51,814 bases of DNA from Phenylobacterium sp. Its GTDB lineage: Bacteria; Pseudomonadota; Alphaproteobacteria; Caulobacterales; Caulobacteraceae. The DNA lies in NCBI RefSeq assembly GCF_031181185.1, contig NZ_JAPSKZ010000003.1, positions 1 to 51,814 on the forward strand, given 5' to 3'. Shown here in pieces: positions 43,212 to 50,953 of the stretch. The notes under the pieces were generated by a model, which was not told the DNA's origin, ran no database searches, and saw only the letters and a list, made by a program, of their open reading frames with translations. A program made the translations under genes and the position numbers. The first letter of the stretch is position 1, and every line of letters starts with the position of its first letter.

Positions 43212-44489
43212 CTACTCTACGAGAGCAGTGCGGCGGCCCCCCGCCATGCGAACGCCCTTGGACGTGCAGTCGAGCTCAAGGCGAGCGTTGCCGGAGAATT
43301 CGACTTCGCTCGCAAGGATCTGCGTGCAACCCCCAGTGGTTTCCGAACCGCCGGTGAAGACGAGCTTCCGACTGGGGGCGTAGATCGTACCCTCGAGCGA
43401 CTGGGTCGAGCCGCCGTTGAGCTTGCTCTCGCCGTGAGGCGCATTCCGATCCTGGAAAAAGACAAGCCCCGATAGGTCGCCGCTCGTTGGGGCGGTCAGC
43501 TTCACCTCTGCGCCGCCACGGATGTCGATCGACCCGTGGTCGAGCCCCGTTCGGCTCGTCAGGATGATTGTCACGGGCCCGTTGCTGGTCAGCGTGGCCC
43601 CGCCGTTTACCAGTAGGTCGCCGCCGTCGATCACATATGTGCCTGGCCGCAGTGTGACGGTGTCGCGGCTGTTGATCTGCATGCCGCCGCAGAACACGAA
43701 GGGTTGGCCGTCGCTGCGGCCGTACAATCCCGTCGGGACCTGCTTGCTCGAAAAGTCACACGGGCGGTTCTTGTATTCGGGGATTTCGACGTCCTTGTAT
43801 GGATCCTCGATCGGCGCCTGTCCGGTGTGAATGCCTTGCTGGGTGGAGATGTTGGAGTTGCTGCTCTGGGCGTAGCCGCCGACCACCCCTACGCTCTTGG
43901 CGGTGAGACGTGAGTTGCCGTTCAACTCCAAGGCCGAGCTGCTCGAGGAGTTCGCAAACAGCGAACAACCGTTGAGCACGATGTCCGTCGCGCCCGCAAA
44001 CGATGCGGTGGCTCGCGCCGAGCCATTCAACGCCACGACGCAGGCGTCTCCGGGCTGGCCAATGCGGCCCACGGCGCGCGCCCGGATCTTCGGGGCGGCC
44101 ACGTCGAGCAGGGCCGAGAAGAACCGGTGGCCCGCACGTTCGATCAGGACCTCAACGTGACCGGCCCTGCTAGCGTTGGGCCCAGTCAGTGGCGGCAGGT
44201 TGACGGCGACGTTGGCAGGATCGAAGCCGTACTGGACGGCCACGGCGCGGGCCTCCGCGGCGGGATCGCCCACCCCGCGGTCCAAGGCGACCGCGCCGGA
44301 GAATGCGGCTGAGTCTGCGGCATGCTGAGCCGTACGCCGCTGGACGTAGTTGTGCCCGATGTCGACGCCCATGCCGACGAAGCCCAAGACGACCACCATG
44401 CCCAATGCCGCCATGGGGGCGGCCGCCCCGTGGCGGTCGTTCGCAAGTCGGGTGAGGAACGGAAGGGAGCCGGCCACAGCGGTCATCAT
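43212..44489 (-). CDS. TadG-like pilus assembly protein with long extracytoplasmic domain
   Basis: 425 residues from paired ATG codons at 44489/44486. A short basic N-terminus (LTRLANDRHGAAAP) precedes one helix (MAALGMVVVLGFVGMGVDIG), then HNYVQRRTAQHAADSAAFSGAVAL, the classical Tad/TadG start. The rest is a long Ser/Asn/Gly-rich beta-helix-like domain (SLFANSSSSSALELNGNSRL, then NSRDTVTLRPGTYVIDGG) with Cys pairs, probably extracytoplasmic. It closes the tadE-tadE-tadG set, upstream of pilA on the same strand. GC is lower than around it. Confidence 0.88.
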   Translation of the reverse strand: MMTAVAGSLPFLTRLANDRHGAAAPMAALGMVVVLGFVGMGVDIGHNYVQRRTAQHAADSAAFSGAVALDRGVGDPAAEARAVAVQYGFDPANVAVNLPPLTGPNASRAGHVEVLIERAGHRFFSALLDVAAPKIRARAVGRIGQPGDACVVALNGSARATASFAGATDIVLNGCSLFANSSSSSALELNGNSRLTAKSVGVVGGYAQSSNSNISTQQGIHTGQAPIEDPYKDVEIPEYKNRPCDFSSKQVPTGLYGRSDGQPFVFCGGMQINSRDTVTLRPGTYVIDGGDLLVNGGATLTSNGPVTIILTSRTGLDHGSIDIRGGAEVKLTAPTSGDLSGLVFFQDRNAPHGESKLNGGSTQSLEGTIYAPSRKLVFTGGSETTGGCTQILASEVEFSGNARLELDCTSKGVRMAGGRRTALVE

Positions 44490-44493
44490 CTCG

Positions 44494-44889
44494 TCAGGCC
44501 CGGCAGACTTCTGCGGCCACGGTGGGGGCGCTCCCGAACGCCTTGGCCACCATCGGCACGGTCAGGAACTGATAGGCGTAGGACGCCCGCACGCGGACGC
44601 CGCAGGGCTGCCCCGGCGTGACCGTGAAGGCCGCGGCCGGCACGTCGAGGGCCGCCAGGCGGTTGGCGGCGTACTGGCGCGTGGCCTCCGGCGTGCCGCA
44701 GAGGTCGGTGCGGACGGCGGCGCAGCGGGCGGCCTCCTGCACCGTGAAGTCGAGCGAGGCGCGCGCCCAGGCGAGGCGGCCGACCTCCACCACGCCCAGC
44801 AGCAGCAGAAGCAGAAGCGGCAGCACGAACGCGGCCTCCACCGCCGCATTGCCGCGCCGGTCGCGCAGGAGGCGTGTGAGTGGGTTCAT
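44494..44889 (-). CDS. TadE-family pseudopilin, second copy
   Basis: 131 residues from the ATG at 44889, overlapping the upstream tadE stop in ATGA. The leader MNPLTRLLRDRRGNAAVEAAFVLP fits a TadE prepilin with cleavage after Gly13 before NAAVEAAF, followed by a hydrophobic run of Leu. Two Cys pairs in the exposed part. It is a minor pilin of the Flp pilus. Confidence 0.93.
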   Translation of the reverse strand: MNPLTRLLRDRRGNAAVEAAFVLPLLLLLLLGVVEVGRLAWARASLDFTVQEAARCAAVRTDLCGTPEATRQYAANRLAALDVPAAAFTVTPGQPCGVRVRASYAYQFLTVPMVAKAFGSAPTVAAEVCRA

Positions 44890-45335
44890 CGCACGCGCAC
44901 CATGGCCGACGCCGCCAACGTCTCCGGCAGGACGATGCCGGGCCACGGCAGGATCCCCTGAAAAGGCGCCTGGGCCGCGACCTTGACGAACTCGCCGGAG
45001 GGCACGCCGGCCGCGCACTCGCCCGCCGTGGTCTCGACCAGCTTGCCGCCCGAGACGCAGGCGCGCACCTGAGTTGGCGCGGGCGTGGCGGAGACCGAAC
45101 TCAAGGCGGTGGCGCTCGCAACCGCCGACTGCACGCCGGCGGCGTTCCAGCCGTGGCGCTGGGCCCAATCGGCGCCGGCCTGGGCCGCCGCGCGGACCTG
45201 CATGGTCTGGGAGATCAGGCGCGAGACGTCGATCAGTCCCGCCAGCAGCAGGAGCAGCATCGGCGCCAGCAGCGCGAACTCCACCGCGGTGGAGCCGTCG
45301 CGGCTCTCGATTAGGCGGCGTGGCGTCGAGTTCAT
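44886..45335 (-). CDS. TadE-family pseudopilin, first copy
   Basis: 149 residues from the ATG at 45335 with AAGGA upstream; earlier in-frame starts lack a site. Leader MNSTPRRLIESRDGSTAVEFALLAP, with cleavage after Gly14 before STAVEFALLAP, the TadE signature. Cys-containing C-terminal domain. First gene of the tadE-tadE-tadG transcript. The 126 bases upstream contain the palindrome GTAGCGCTAC (45395-45404). Confidence 0.92.
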   Translation of the reverse strand: MNSTPRRLIESRDGSTAVEFALLAPMLLLLLAGLIDVSRLISQTMQVRAAAQAGADWAQRHGWNAAGVQSAVASATALSSVSATPAPTQVRACVSGGKLVETTAGECAAGVPSGEFVKVAAQAPFQGILPWPGIVLPETLAASAMVRVR

Positions 45336-45461
45336 TCGTCCTTGTCCGTCGAACGTCATTCGTCCGGAACCAGCCGATATGGCGCTCGGAGGTTGTAGCG
45401 CTACCCGCATAAGATGTAGTGCGCGCGTAGGTCGCAGCGCGGCCTTGGAGCTACGCCGGGA

Positions 45462-45923
45462 TCAAGGTGGCGGCTGGCCCGCCCCCTCCGCCATGGCCTT
45501 GTCGATCATGAGCCGGACGCGCGCGGCGCTGCGATAGACCTGCTGCGTCAGGGGCTGGAGCGCGGCCTTGGCTTGTTCGGTCGCCAGCAGCCGGTCGTCG
45601 CGCGCCGCGACATAGCCGCGGTCCATTAGCTTGCGAACCTTGCGGCGCACCGTCTCGCGGGGGAGCTCGCACGAGTCCGCCAGCGACCTGACGTTGGTGC
45701 CAGCGCCGGGCGGCGGCGGCCGCGAGGGCGCGTCCACGTCCCTGGCGAGCACGCTCGACTTCGAGACCACCGCGAGGAAGATCGTCCACTCCTCGAGGTC
45801 CGCAAAATGCTCCCGCGCCGTCATCAGCACGGCGAGCAGCTCATTGACGATGGCGGGACCGACCTCCTCCTGCCGCGCCGAGATCGCATCCACGATGGCC
45901 TGCACGCGCATGACACCGCCCAT
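45462..45923 (-). CDS. winged-helix transcriptional regulator, family uncertain
   Basis: 153 residues from the ATG at 45923; a second ATG four codons later (45911) is possible. A helical front (about 1-60) is followed by a winged helix (NVRSLADSCELPRETVRRKVRKLMDRGYVAARDDR, about 75-115) and a helical tail. It resembles MarR/GntR-type binding domains without a clear family match that I recognise. It follows the MarR gene on the same strand. A small inverted repeat (ATAAC-ACG-GTTAT) lies 18 bases upstream of its ATG. Confidence 0.78.
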   Translation of the reverse strand: MGGVMRVQAIVDAISARQEEVGPAIVNELLAVLMTAREHFADLEEWTIFLAVVSKSSVLARDVDAPSRPPPPGAGTNVRSLADSCELPRETVRRKVRKLMDRGYVAARDDRLLATEQAKAALQPLTQQVYRSAARVRLMIDKAMAEGAGQPPP

Positions 45924-45940
45924 CAGACTGAGTGAGCAGC

Positions 45941-45953
45941 ATAACACGGTTAT
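45941..45953. promoter_or_regulatory. short inverted repeat before the winged-helix gene
   Basis: ATAAC-ACG-GTTAT, 5-base arms, sits between the MarR stop and the winged-helix ATG. The ATAAC/GTTAT half-sites are the same as in the larger palindrome before the S41 gene (47813-47830), though the spacing differs (3 against 6). Confidence 0.4.
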
Positions 45954-46483
45954 CTGGATTCTCGATCCGTGTGCTCCTGCCCCGCCTGCGCTTCGGCGAT
46001 GCGGCGGCGGAACGGCTTCCGCTCCAGGGCGCCGATGGCGCGGGCGAGCATCTCTTCCAGCTGCACCCCCACCTCGTGGCTCAGGCTGGCCGCAGCCTGG
46101 TTGGTGGCGGCCCACTGGGTCTCGAGCTGCGGCGTCATCCGCCGCAGGGCGTCGGTCGGCTCGATGAGCCGCTCGCGGCCGTCGGCGCCGGGTCGGCTGA
46201 CGACGAGGCCGTCGCGCACCATCACCGCGACCGTCTGGCTCACCGCGGAATGGGTGAGGCCGCTCGCCGTCGCCAGCGCGCGGATGGAGGCGGGGCCCGT
46301 GCGCGCCAGCGCCCGCACGATCGGGGTGTAGCGCGCCCGGTAGTTGAGGCCGAGCGCGCGGTAAGAGGCCTCCACGTCCCCGTCCAGGAGTTCGATCAGG
46401 TGCCGCAGCAGGGTGCCGAGGGTGGCGGTGTAGGGCGCGTCCTGCCGGTTCGGGTCACCCAAAGGATCGCCTTTCATGGACAT
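45950..46483 (-). CDS. MarR family transcriptional regulator
   Basis: 177 residues from the ATG at 46483; a second ATG two codons later (46477) also fits. The winged helix (about 55-115) reads ARTGPASIRALATASGLTHSAVSQTVAVMVRDGLVVSRPGADGRERLIEPT, typical of MarR. Ten bases after the S41 peptidase stop, hence likely cotranscribed. An 18-base palindrome upstream of the S41 gene is the probable autoregulatory operator. The effector is unknown. Confidence 0.92.
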   Translation of the reverse strand: MSMKGDPLGDPNRQDAPYTATLGTLLRHLIELLDGDVEASYRALGLNYRARYTPIVRALARTGPASIRALATASGLTHSAVSQTVAVMVRDGLVVSRPGADGRERLIEPTDALRRMTPQLETQWAATNQAAASLSHEVGVQLEEMLARAIGALERKPFRRRIAEAQAGQEHTDRESR

Positions 46484-46493
46484 GGGAGGGCCT

Positions 46494-47798
46494 TCAGCGG
46501 GGCGCCCGCGCGAAGCGGCGGACGGTCCCATCACTGTAGCTGAGTTCGATGGCGGAAGGGCGGGGGCCATCCACGAGGCGCAGGCGGGTCTCGGTGGAGC
46601 CGAGCTGGAACAGGCCGCGGGCCAGGGGGCGCAGGCGGACGTCGGTGCGGTCCGGCCGCCGGTAGATCAGGCTGCCGTCGGCATAAGCGAGCTGGCGATC
46701 CTCATAGGATCCGGCCGCCGCCTGCAGCTCCGCCGTTGTGGGCTGGTAGGGCTTCAGCGCGGCCCTGGCGCCTTCCAGCGCCCATTCAATGCCGGTGCGG
46801 TCCGAACCTTGCGCGGCGTCACGCAAGCTCTCGAGGGCGAGCACGTGCGCCACGGCTTCCTCCTGTCCTGGGGCGGCGGGGACATCCGCCGGGACGCCGG
46901 TTCCCTCCCAGTTGCCGCCGCTGACGGGGTGGGTGGGGCTGGCCACCGAGAGGCTGAGGACGAAACCCGGGGCGATGGCATAGAGCGCATTGTGGTTGGC
47001 CGCCCCGTCGGTGGTGGAGCCCACCAGCCGGCCTAGTCGGAACTGCGCCACATGGTAGGCGAACTCCTCGCCCGCCGAGCCGACCACGCCGTCGACGAGC
47101 ACGAACAAGGGGCGGCCGCCCAGGCTGCGTCCTGGCGGAACCGCGAGGCTCCGGCGTTGCTCTGTCTTGCCGCTCGGCGCCCGCGCGGTCATCAGCAGGG
47201 TATCGGCGGGCATGAAGTGGCTGATCAGGAACTGCACCGCTTCCGGGCTGCCGCCGCCGTTGCCGCGAAGGTCGATGATCAGGGCGTCTGCGTCCTGCAG
47301 GAACGCCACGGCGCGCTCCAGCGCCTCGCGGCTGCCGGCCTCCCACCAGAAGTCGGTGATCCTCACGATCCGTACGTTGCCGGCGAGGAGGCGCTGGTCA
47401 CTGATCCCGTGGTGCGAGCGGCGGGCCTCGACCGCCCAGCGCCCGGCTTCTGCGGACGTCGGTCCGCTCGAGGGGCGCTGCTCGGCCGCCAGGCGCCGAT
47501 ACTCGTCGGGACTCCAACTCATGCGAAGGTGCTTGTCGGGACTGACGGCCCGCATGCGCAGCGTGAGGCTCTCGGCGAATTCCCGGGCGTCGACGCTCTC
47601 GCCGGTCACCGGCGCGGTCTTGAGCGCGTGCACGAGCGGCGCGCGCCGGGCTTCGTAGACGTAATCCCGCGCGACCAGGCGAGCGACCTCAGCCGCCGCC
47701 GCCTTCGCCTCGGACCTGGACGCCTTCTGCGCGGCGGCAGGGGCGTGGACGCCTGTCGCGAGCAGGAACGCGAGTGTGAGAGCCTTGAGCGACCGCAT
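46494..47798 (-). CDS. secreted S41 family (C-terminal processing-like) peptidase
   Basis: 434 residues with GGAGG five bases before the ATG. A signal peptide of about 23 residues ends AAAQ. The S41 domain contains ALIIDLRGNGGGSPEAVQFL and the nucleophile Ser in VDGVVGSAGEEFAYHV; SPTHPVSGGNWEGTGVPADV follows. No PDZ domain is seen, as in tricorn-like/IRBP-type S41 members. It probably acts in the periplasm on an unknown substrate. First gene of an operon with the MarR regulator. Confidence 0.93.
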   Translation of the reverse strand: MRSLKALTLAFLLATGVHAPAAAQKASRSEAKAAAAEVARLVARDYVYEARRAPLVHALKTAPVTGESVDAREFAESLTLRMRAVSPDKHLRMSWSPDEYRRLAAEQRPSSGPTSAEAGRWAVEARRSHHGISDQRLLAGNVRIVRITDFWWEAGSREALERAVAFLQDADALIIDLRGNGGGSPEAVQFLISHFMPADTLLMTARAPSGKTEQRRSLAVPPGRSLGGRPLFVLVDGVVGSAGEEFAYHVAQFRLGRLVGSTTDGAANHNALYAIAPGFVLSLSVASPTHPVSGGNWEGTGVPADVPAAPGQEEAVAHVLALESLRDAAQGSDRTGIEWALEGARAALKPYQPTTAELQAAAGSYEDRQLAYADGSLIYRRPDRTDVRLRPLARGLFQLGSTETRLRLVDGPRPSAIELSYSDGTVRRFARAPR

Positions 47799-47812
47799 CT
47801 GTCCTCCAACAA

Positions 47813-47830
47813 TATAACAGCACTGTTATA
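47813..47830. promoter_or_regulatory. palindromic operator upstream of the S41-marR operon
   Basis: TATAACAGCACTGTTATA is a perfect inverted repeat: 8-base arms, 2-base centre, AT-rich in a GC-rich chromosome. It lies 15 bases before the S41 ATG, overlapping the likely -10 (TATATT on the minus strand). Size and symmetry suit a MarR dimer. Confidence 0.7.
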
Positions 47831-48050
47831 ACGACCTCAGCGGCGAGGGAAGAGGCTTGTTGTCGATGGGAGGAGGGCGGCGCTGGAACAACGGATGCGC
47901 CTGGAAAGTTTGACGGCTCCATCCCGTGGGTGCTCCGAGCCGCGGAATGGGTGGAAGACTAGTCCGCCGGGCCGTCCGACCAGCCGGCCCGGCGGCGTTC
48001 GCGCGCGCACCTCCAGTTGAACCTCCAGCTGAGCTGTGCGCTCTTCAGAC

Positions 48051-48287
48051 ATGAAGAAGGCTTCCGAGTACCGCCTGCACGCCAAGGAATGCCGCGACCT
48101 CGCCGCGCAGATGGAGTCCGCCGAGCAGCGCGCGATGATGCTGCAGATGGCCGACCACTGGGAGAAGCTTGCGGAAGATCGGATCGCGCTGATCCAGAAG
48201 CATCCCGAACTAGCCCATGACGGCGAACATGAGGAAGAACATAGCCGGCGCCGAGAGGCGGACGCTTCTCGGTCGGCCGGGGCCTAG
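48051..48287 (+). CDS. small conserved hypothetical protein (amphipathic helical)
   Basis: 78 residues from the ATG at 48051. The front (MKKASEYRLHAKECRDLAAQ, then MADHWEKLAEDRIAL) is a charged helix found as a frequent stand-alone small protein in alphaproteobacteria, with conserved Cys in KECRDLA. The tail is Glu/Arg-rich and disordered. Function is unknown. It is divergent from the S41 gene, 252 bases between the starts. Confidence 0.8.
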   Translation: MKKASEYRLHAKECRDLAAQMESAEQRAMMLQMADHWEKLAEDRIALIQKHPELAHDGEHEEEHSRRREADASRSAGA

Positions 48288-48477
48288 GCGCGAAGTTCGG
48301 CCCGATGGCTGGTTGTCGAGGACCGGAGCGGGCGCGCCCTAGTACGCACACGCCACCCCTTCGTTATCCCGTTCCGTATTAGGCGGACCGCTGGGCCCCG
48401 GTGACGATTGGAGAAGGTGTCCTGCTCGTCGCGGGACGCGCTTCCCATTCTCGGGTTCTTCGTGTTCAAGGGGCGGC

Positions 48478-48975
48478 ATGACGGGTGAGGGACGTTACAT
48501 CCTGTTCCGGTCGGCGGGTGTGCGCTGGGGGCTTTCGGCCACCGGCGTCGTCGAGGTTCTGCCGAACCTCCCGGTAGAACGTCCGCCCGGATCGCCGAAG
48601 GCTCTCGCCGGCTTCGCAAACCTTGCTGGAGAGCCGCTGGCCGTCGTCCGCCTGGCGATGCTTTTCGGGACCGAAGAGCCGCAGGGCGACGGACTGTACC
48701 ATCACATCATCCGGCTAGCGGGCTCGGCCGGCGGCGCGCATCTCGGACTCCTCGTCGAACGGGTTCTCGACGTGGATGCCAGAGCCGATGGCATGGCGCC
48801 ATTATCGACAGCCCAGAGCGTCAACGAGGCGCTCGTCGGCAACCTCATCGTGGGCGCAGAGATGGTTCCGTTGCTCGACCGGGGTCGGCTGCTGCTCGTG
48901 GAGGAACGCCAGCGGATCGACGAGTTGGCGGCTGCGGCCGCCGAGCGCCTGGCGGACCTGAAGGCCGAGGGTTGA
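48478..48975 (+). CDS. cheW: CheW-like adaptor, first copy
   Basis: 165 residues with AAGGGG six bases before the ATG. CheW SH3-like fold: YILFRSAGVRWGLSATGVVEVLP at the front, then GFANLAGEPLAVVRLAMLFG and LGLLVERVLDVDA, the usual CheW landmarks. It links a chemoreceptor to the histidine kinase. First gene of a chemosensory operon. The 190 bases upstream hold no other feature I can support. Confidence 0.94.
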   Translation: MTGEGRYILFRSAGVRWGLSATGVVEVLPNLPVERPPGSPKALAGFANLAGEPLAVVRLAMLFGTEEPQGDGLYHHIIRLAGSAGGAHLGLLVERVLDVDARADGMAPLSTAQSVNEALVGNLIVGAEMVPLLDRGRLLLVEERQRIDELAAAAAERLADLKAEG

Positions 48976-50396
48976 AGTCTCCGCTCGCGCCGGTCCCCGC
49001 CGGCGAGGCGTTCGGTCGCCTGAAGCAGCAGGTCATCGAGCGCACCGGCCACTTCTACTATGAGGACAAGGACGACCTGCTGTGGGAGCGCGTCCGCAAG
49101 CGGCTGCGGGGCGCGAGCCTGGAGGCCTATCTGGAGCGCCTGGCCGATCGGGAGCGCGGCGAGCGCGAGTGGGCTGCCCTCGAGGCCGAACTGACGATCG
49201 GGGAGACCTACTTCTTCCGCTACCCGGAGCAATTCGAGGCGCTTCGGAAGACGATCCTGCCGGACATCCTGGAGCGCTGCGCAGCGACCCGCCGCATCCG
49301 GATCTGGAGCGCCGGCTGCGCCACGGGCGCGGAAGCCTATTCCGTCGCCATCCTGCTGCACGAGATGCTCGGCGAAGCCCTGTCGCAGTGGCGCATCAAC
49401 ATTCTCGGTACGGACATCAACGACGACTTCCTGTCGGCTGCCCGCGAGGCGCAGTTCAGTCGCTGGGCCATCCGTTCGCTCGACGCCGAACAGCGGAAGG
49501 CCTGGTTCACCGAATCCGGCTCCCTCTGGCAGCTGAAGGCGCCCTACCGAAGCATGGTGCGGTTCCAGCGCGGGAATCTGCTCGATCTCTTGGGGCCGTC
49601 GCCGCCGCTGGAGCTGGTCGATTTCGACCTGATCCTCTGCCGCAATGTCCTCATCTATTTCCACCCACAGAAGATGGTGGAGGTCTGCGCCGCGCTCGTG
49701 GGTCGCCTGAAGGCGGAAGGCTGGCTCCTCGTGGGCCACGCCGAACCGAATCCGGAGTTCGCCCGCTTCGCCGCCGCCGTGGCGCTGCCGGGCACCGTTG
49801 CTTACCGTCCGCCGGGCGCCGCCGTGACGGAGGAAAGCACGCCGTCACCTGCGCCCTGGTCGCCTGCGCCGGTTCCCACTCCAGCCGAACTTGTCCTGCA
49901 GCCATTGAGCCTCATTCCAGCGCCAAGGCCCGCGCCGACTGCAGCGCCTGCGCCGCTTGTTTTACCGACGCCGGAACCGCCAAGCGCGTCGGCCGAAGCT
50001 CTGCTGGCCGAGGTCCGGCGGCGCGCCGATGTCGGCGACTTCCGGGGCGCCGAGTTGGCCTGTCGCGAGGCGTTGCAGGCGCGCCCGGAGGACCCTGTGC
50101 TCCACTTCTATTCTGGACTGGTTGAGCAGGCGCTGGGCCGGCTTGGCGCGGCCGAGGACGCCCTTCGCCGCGCGGCCTATCTTGATCCCCATTTCGTCAT
50201 GGCGCAGTACCACCTCGGCCTAGTGCGGATGGCGCGAGGCCGCCGGGAGGCCGGACGCAGGGCCGTGGCGGCGGCCGCGAAGATCGCCGGAACCTTGGCT
50301 GTAGACGCGCGTTTGGCCGAAGGGGCGGGTCTGACCGCGGGTGAACTGCGGGAGATGGCGCGCGTCCAGCTTGGAAGCGGGACGACGGGGGCTTGA
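48972..50396 (+). CDS. CheR-type methyltransferase with C-terminal TPR (WspC-like)
   Basis: 474 residues from a TTG at 48972, overlapping the cheW stop in TTGA, with GAGGG upstream. The N-terminal helical domain and SAM-binding domain have ELTIGETYFFR, IRIWSAGCATGAEAYSVAIL and the LILCRNVLIYF active-site motif. A Pro/Ala-rich linker (about 275-335) leads to TPR repeats (about 340-450). It methylates receptor glutamates using SAM. The CheR-TPR fusion between two CheW genes is the layout of Wsp- and Frz-type systems. Confidence 0.95.
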   Translation: MKSPLAPVPAGEAFGRLKQQVIERTGHFYYEDKDDLLWERVRKRLRGASLEAYLERLADRERGEREWAALEAELTIGETYFFRYPEQFEALRKTILPDILERCAATRRIRIWSAGCATGAEAYSVAILLHEMLGEALSQWRINILGTDINDDFLSAAREAQFSRWAIRSLDAEQRKAWFTESGSLWQLKAPYRSMVRFQRGNLLDLLGPSPPLELVDFDLILCRNVLIYFHPQKMVEVCAALVGRLKAEGWLLVGHAEPNPEFARFAAAVALPGTVAYRPPGAAVTEESTPSPAPWSPAPVPTPAELVLQPLSLIPAPRPAPTAAPAPLVLPTPEPPSASAEALLAEVRRRADVGDFRGAELACREALQARPEDPVLHFYSGLVEQALGRLGAAEDALRRAAYLDPHFVMAQYHLGLVRMARGRREAGRRAVAAAAKIAGTLAVDARLAEGAGLTAGELREMARVQLGSGTTGA

Positions 50397-50953
50397 GGGT
50401 GTCGACGAAAGGGCGGAGCCGAGGGGCGGCCGACGTCGCGGTTCTGTCCGCGGCGCGCCGCCGTGAGATCCTGCAGGAGCGCGCCCGACGCCTTGCGGGT
50501 AGGGCCCAGGCGGTGGAGGCCGTTGGCGCCGGCGAGCGCGTGCTCGTGTGCCGGGTGGGGCTCGATCTCTACGGATTGCCGATGGCCGACGTCGCCAAGG
50601 TGAGGCCGTTCGTCCGATGGGGCGCGGCGGCCGGAGGTCATCCTGCAGTGCTGGGGCTCGTAGCCGACGACGGCGAGGTGCGGCCCGCGATCGACATGGC
50701 GACGCTGCTGGGCGCGCCGACGGCCGCTGGGCAGACGGGCGGCTGGCTCGTGATTCTGGCCGCGCCGCACAAGATCGCCCTACGCCTTCACGACCTGCCC
50801 GTTGCGGCCGAAGTCGAGCCGCTGGCGCAAGAGGACGCCGGCCGGGCCCGCGTCGTCACCGGAGAACACCGAGACAAACTGCTCGTGACGCTCTCGGCTC
50901 GCGAGCTTCTCGCCCACACGAAGTCGTTCCCGCATGGAGGCGCCGCCCCGTGA
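50393..50953 (+). CDS. CheW-like adaptor, second copy (WspD-like)
   Basis: 186 residues from a TTG at 50393 overlapping the cheR stop in TTGA (a GTG two codons later is possible). A basic helical N-terminus (about 1-45) precedes the CheW fold: RVLVCRVGLDLYGLPMADVAKVRPF, then VLGLVADDGEVRPAIDMATLLG. The extended front and the position after cheR match WspD-type adaptors. Overlaps the mcp start in GTGA. Confidence 0.9.
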   Translation: MRVSTKGRSRGAADVAVLSAARRREILQERARRLAGRAQAVEAVGAGERVLVCRVGLDLYGLPMADVAKVRPFVRWGAAAGGHPAVLGLVADDGEVRPAIDMATLLGAPTAAGQTGGWLVILAAPHKIALRLHDLPVAAEVEPLAQEDAGRARVVTGEHRDKLLVTLSARELLAHTKSFPHGGAAP

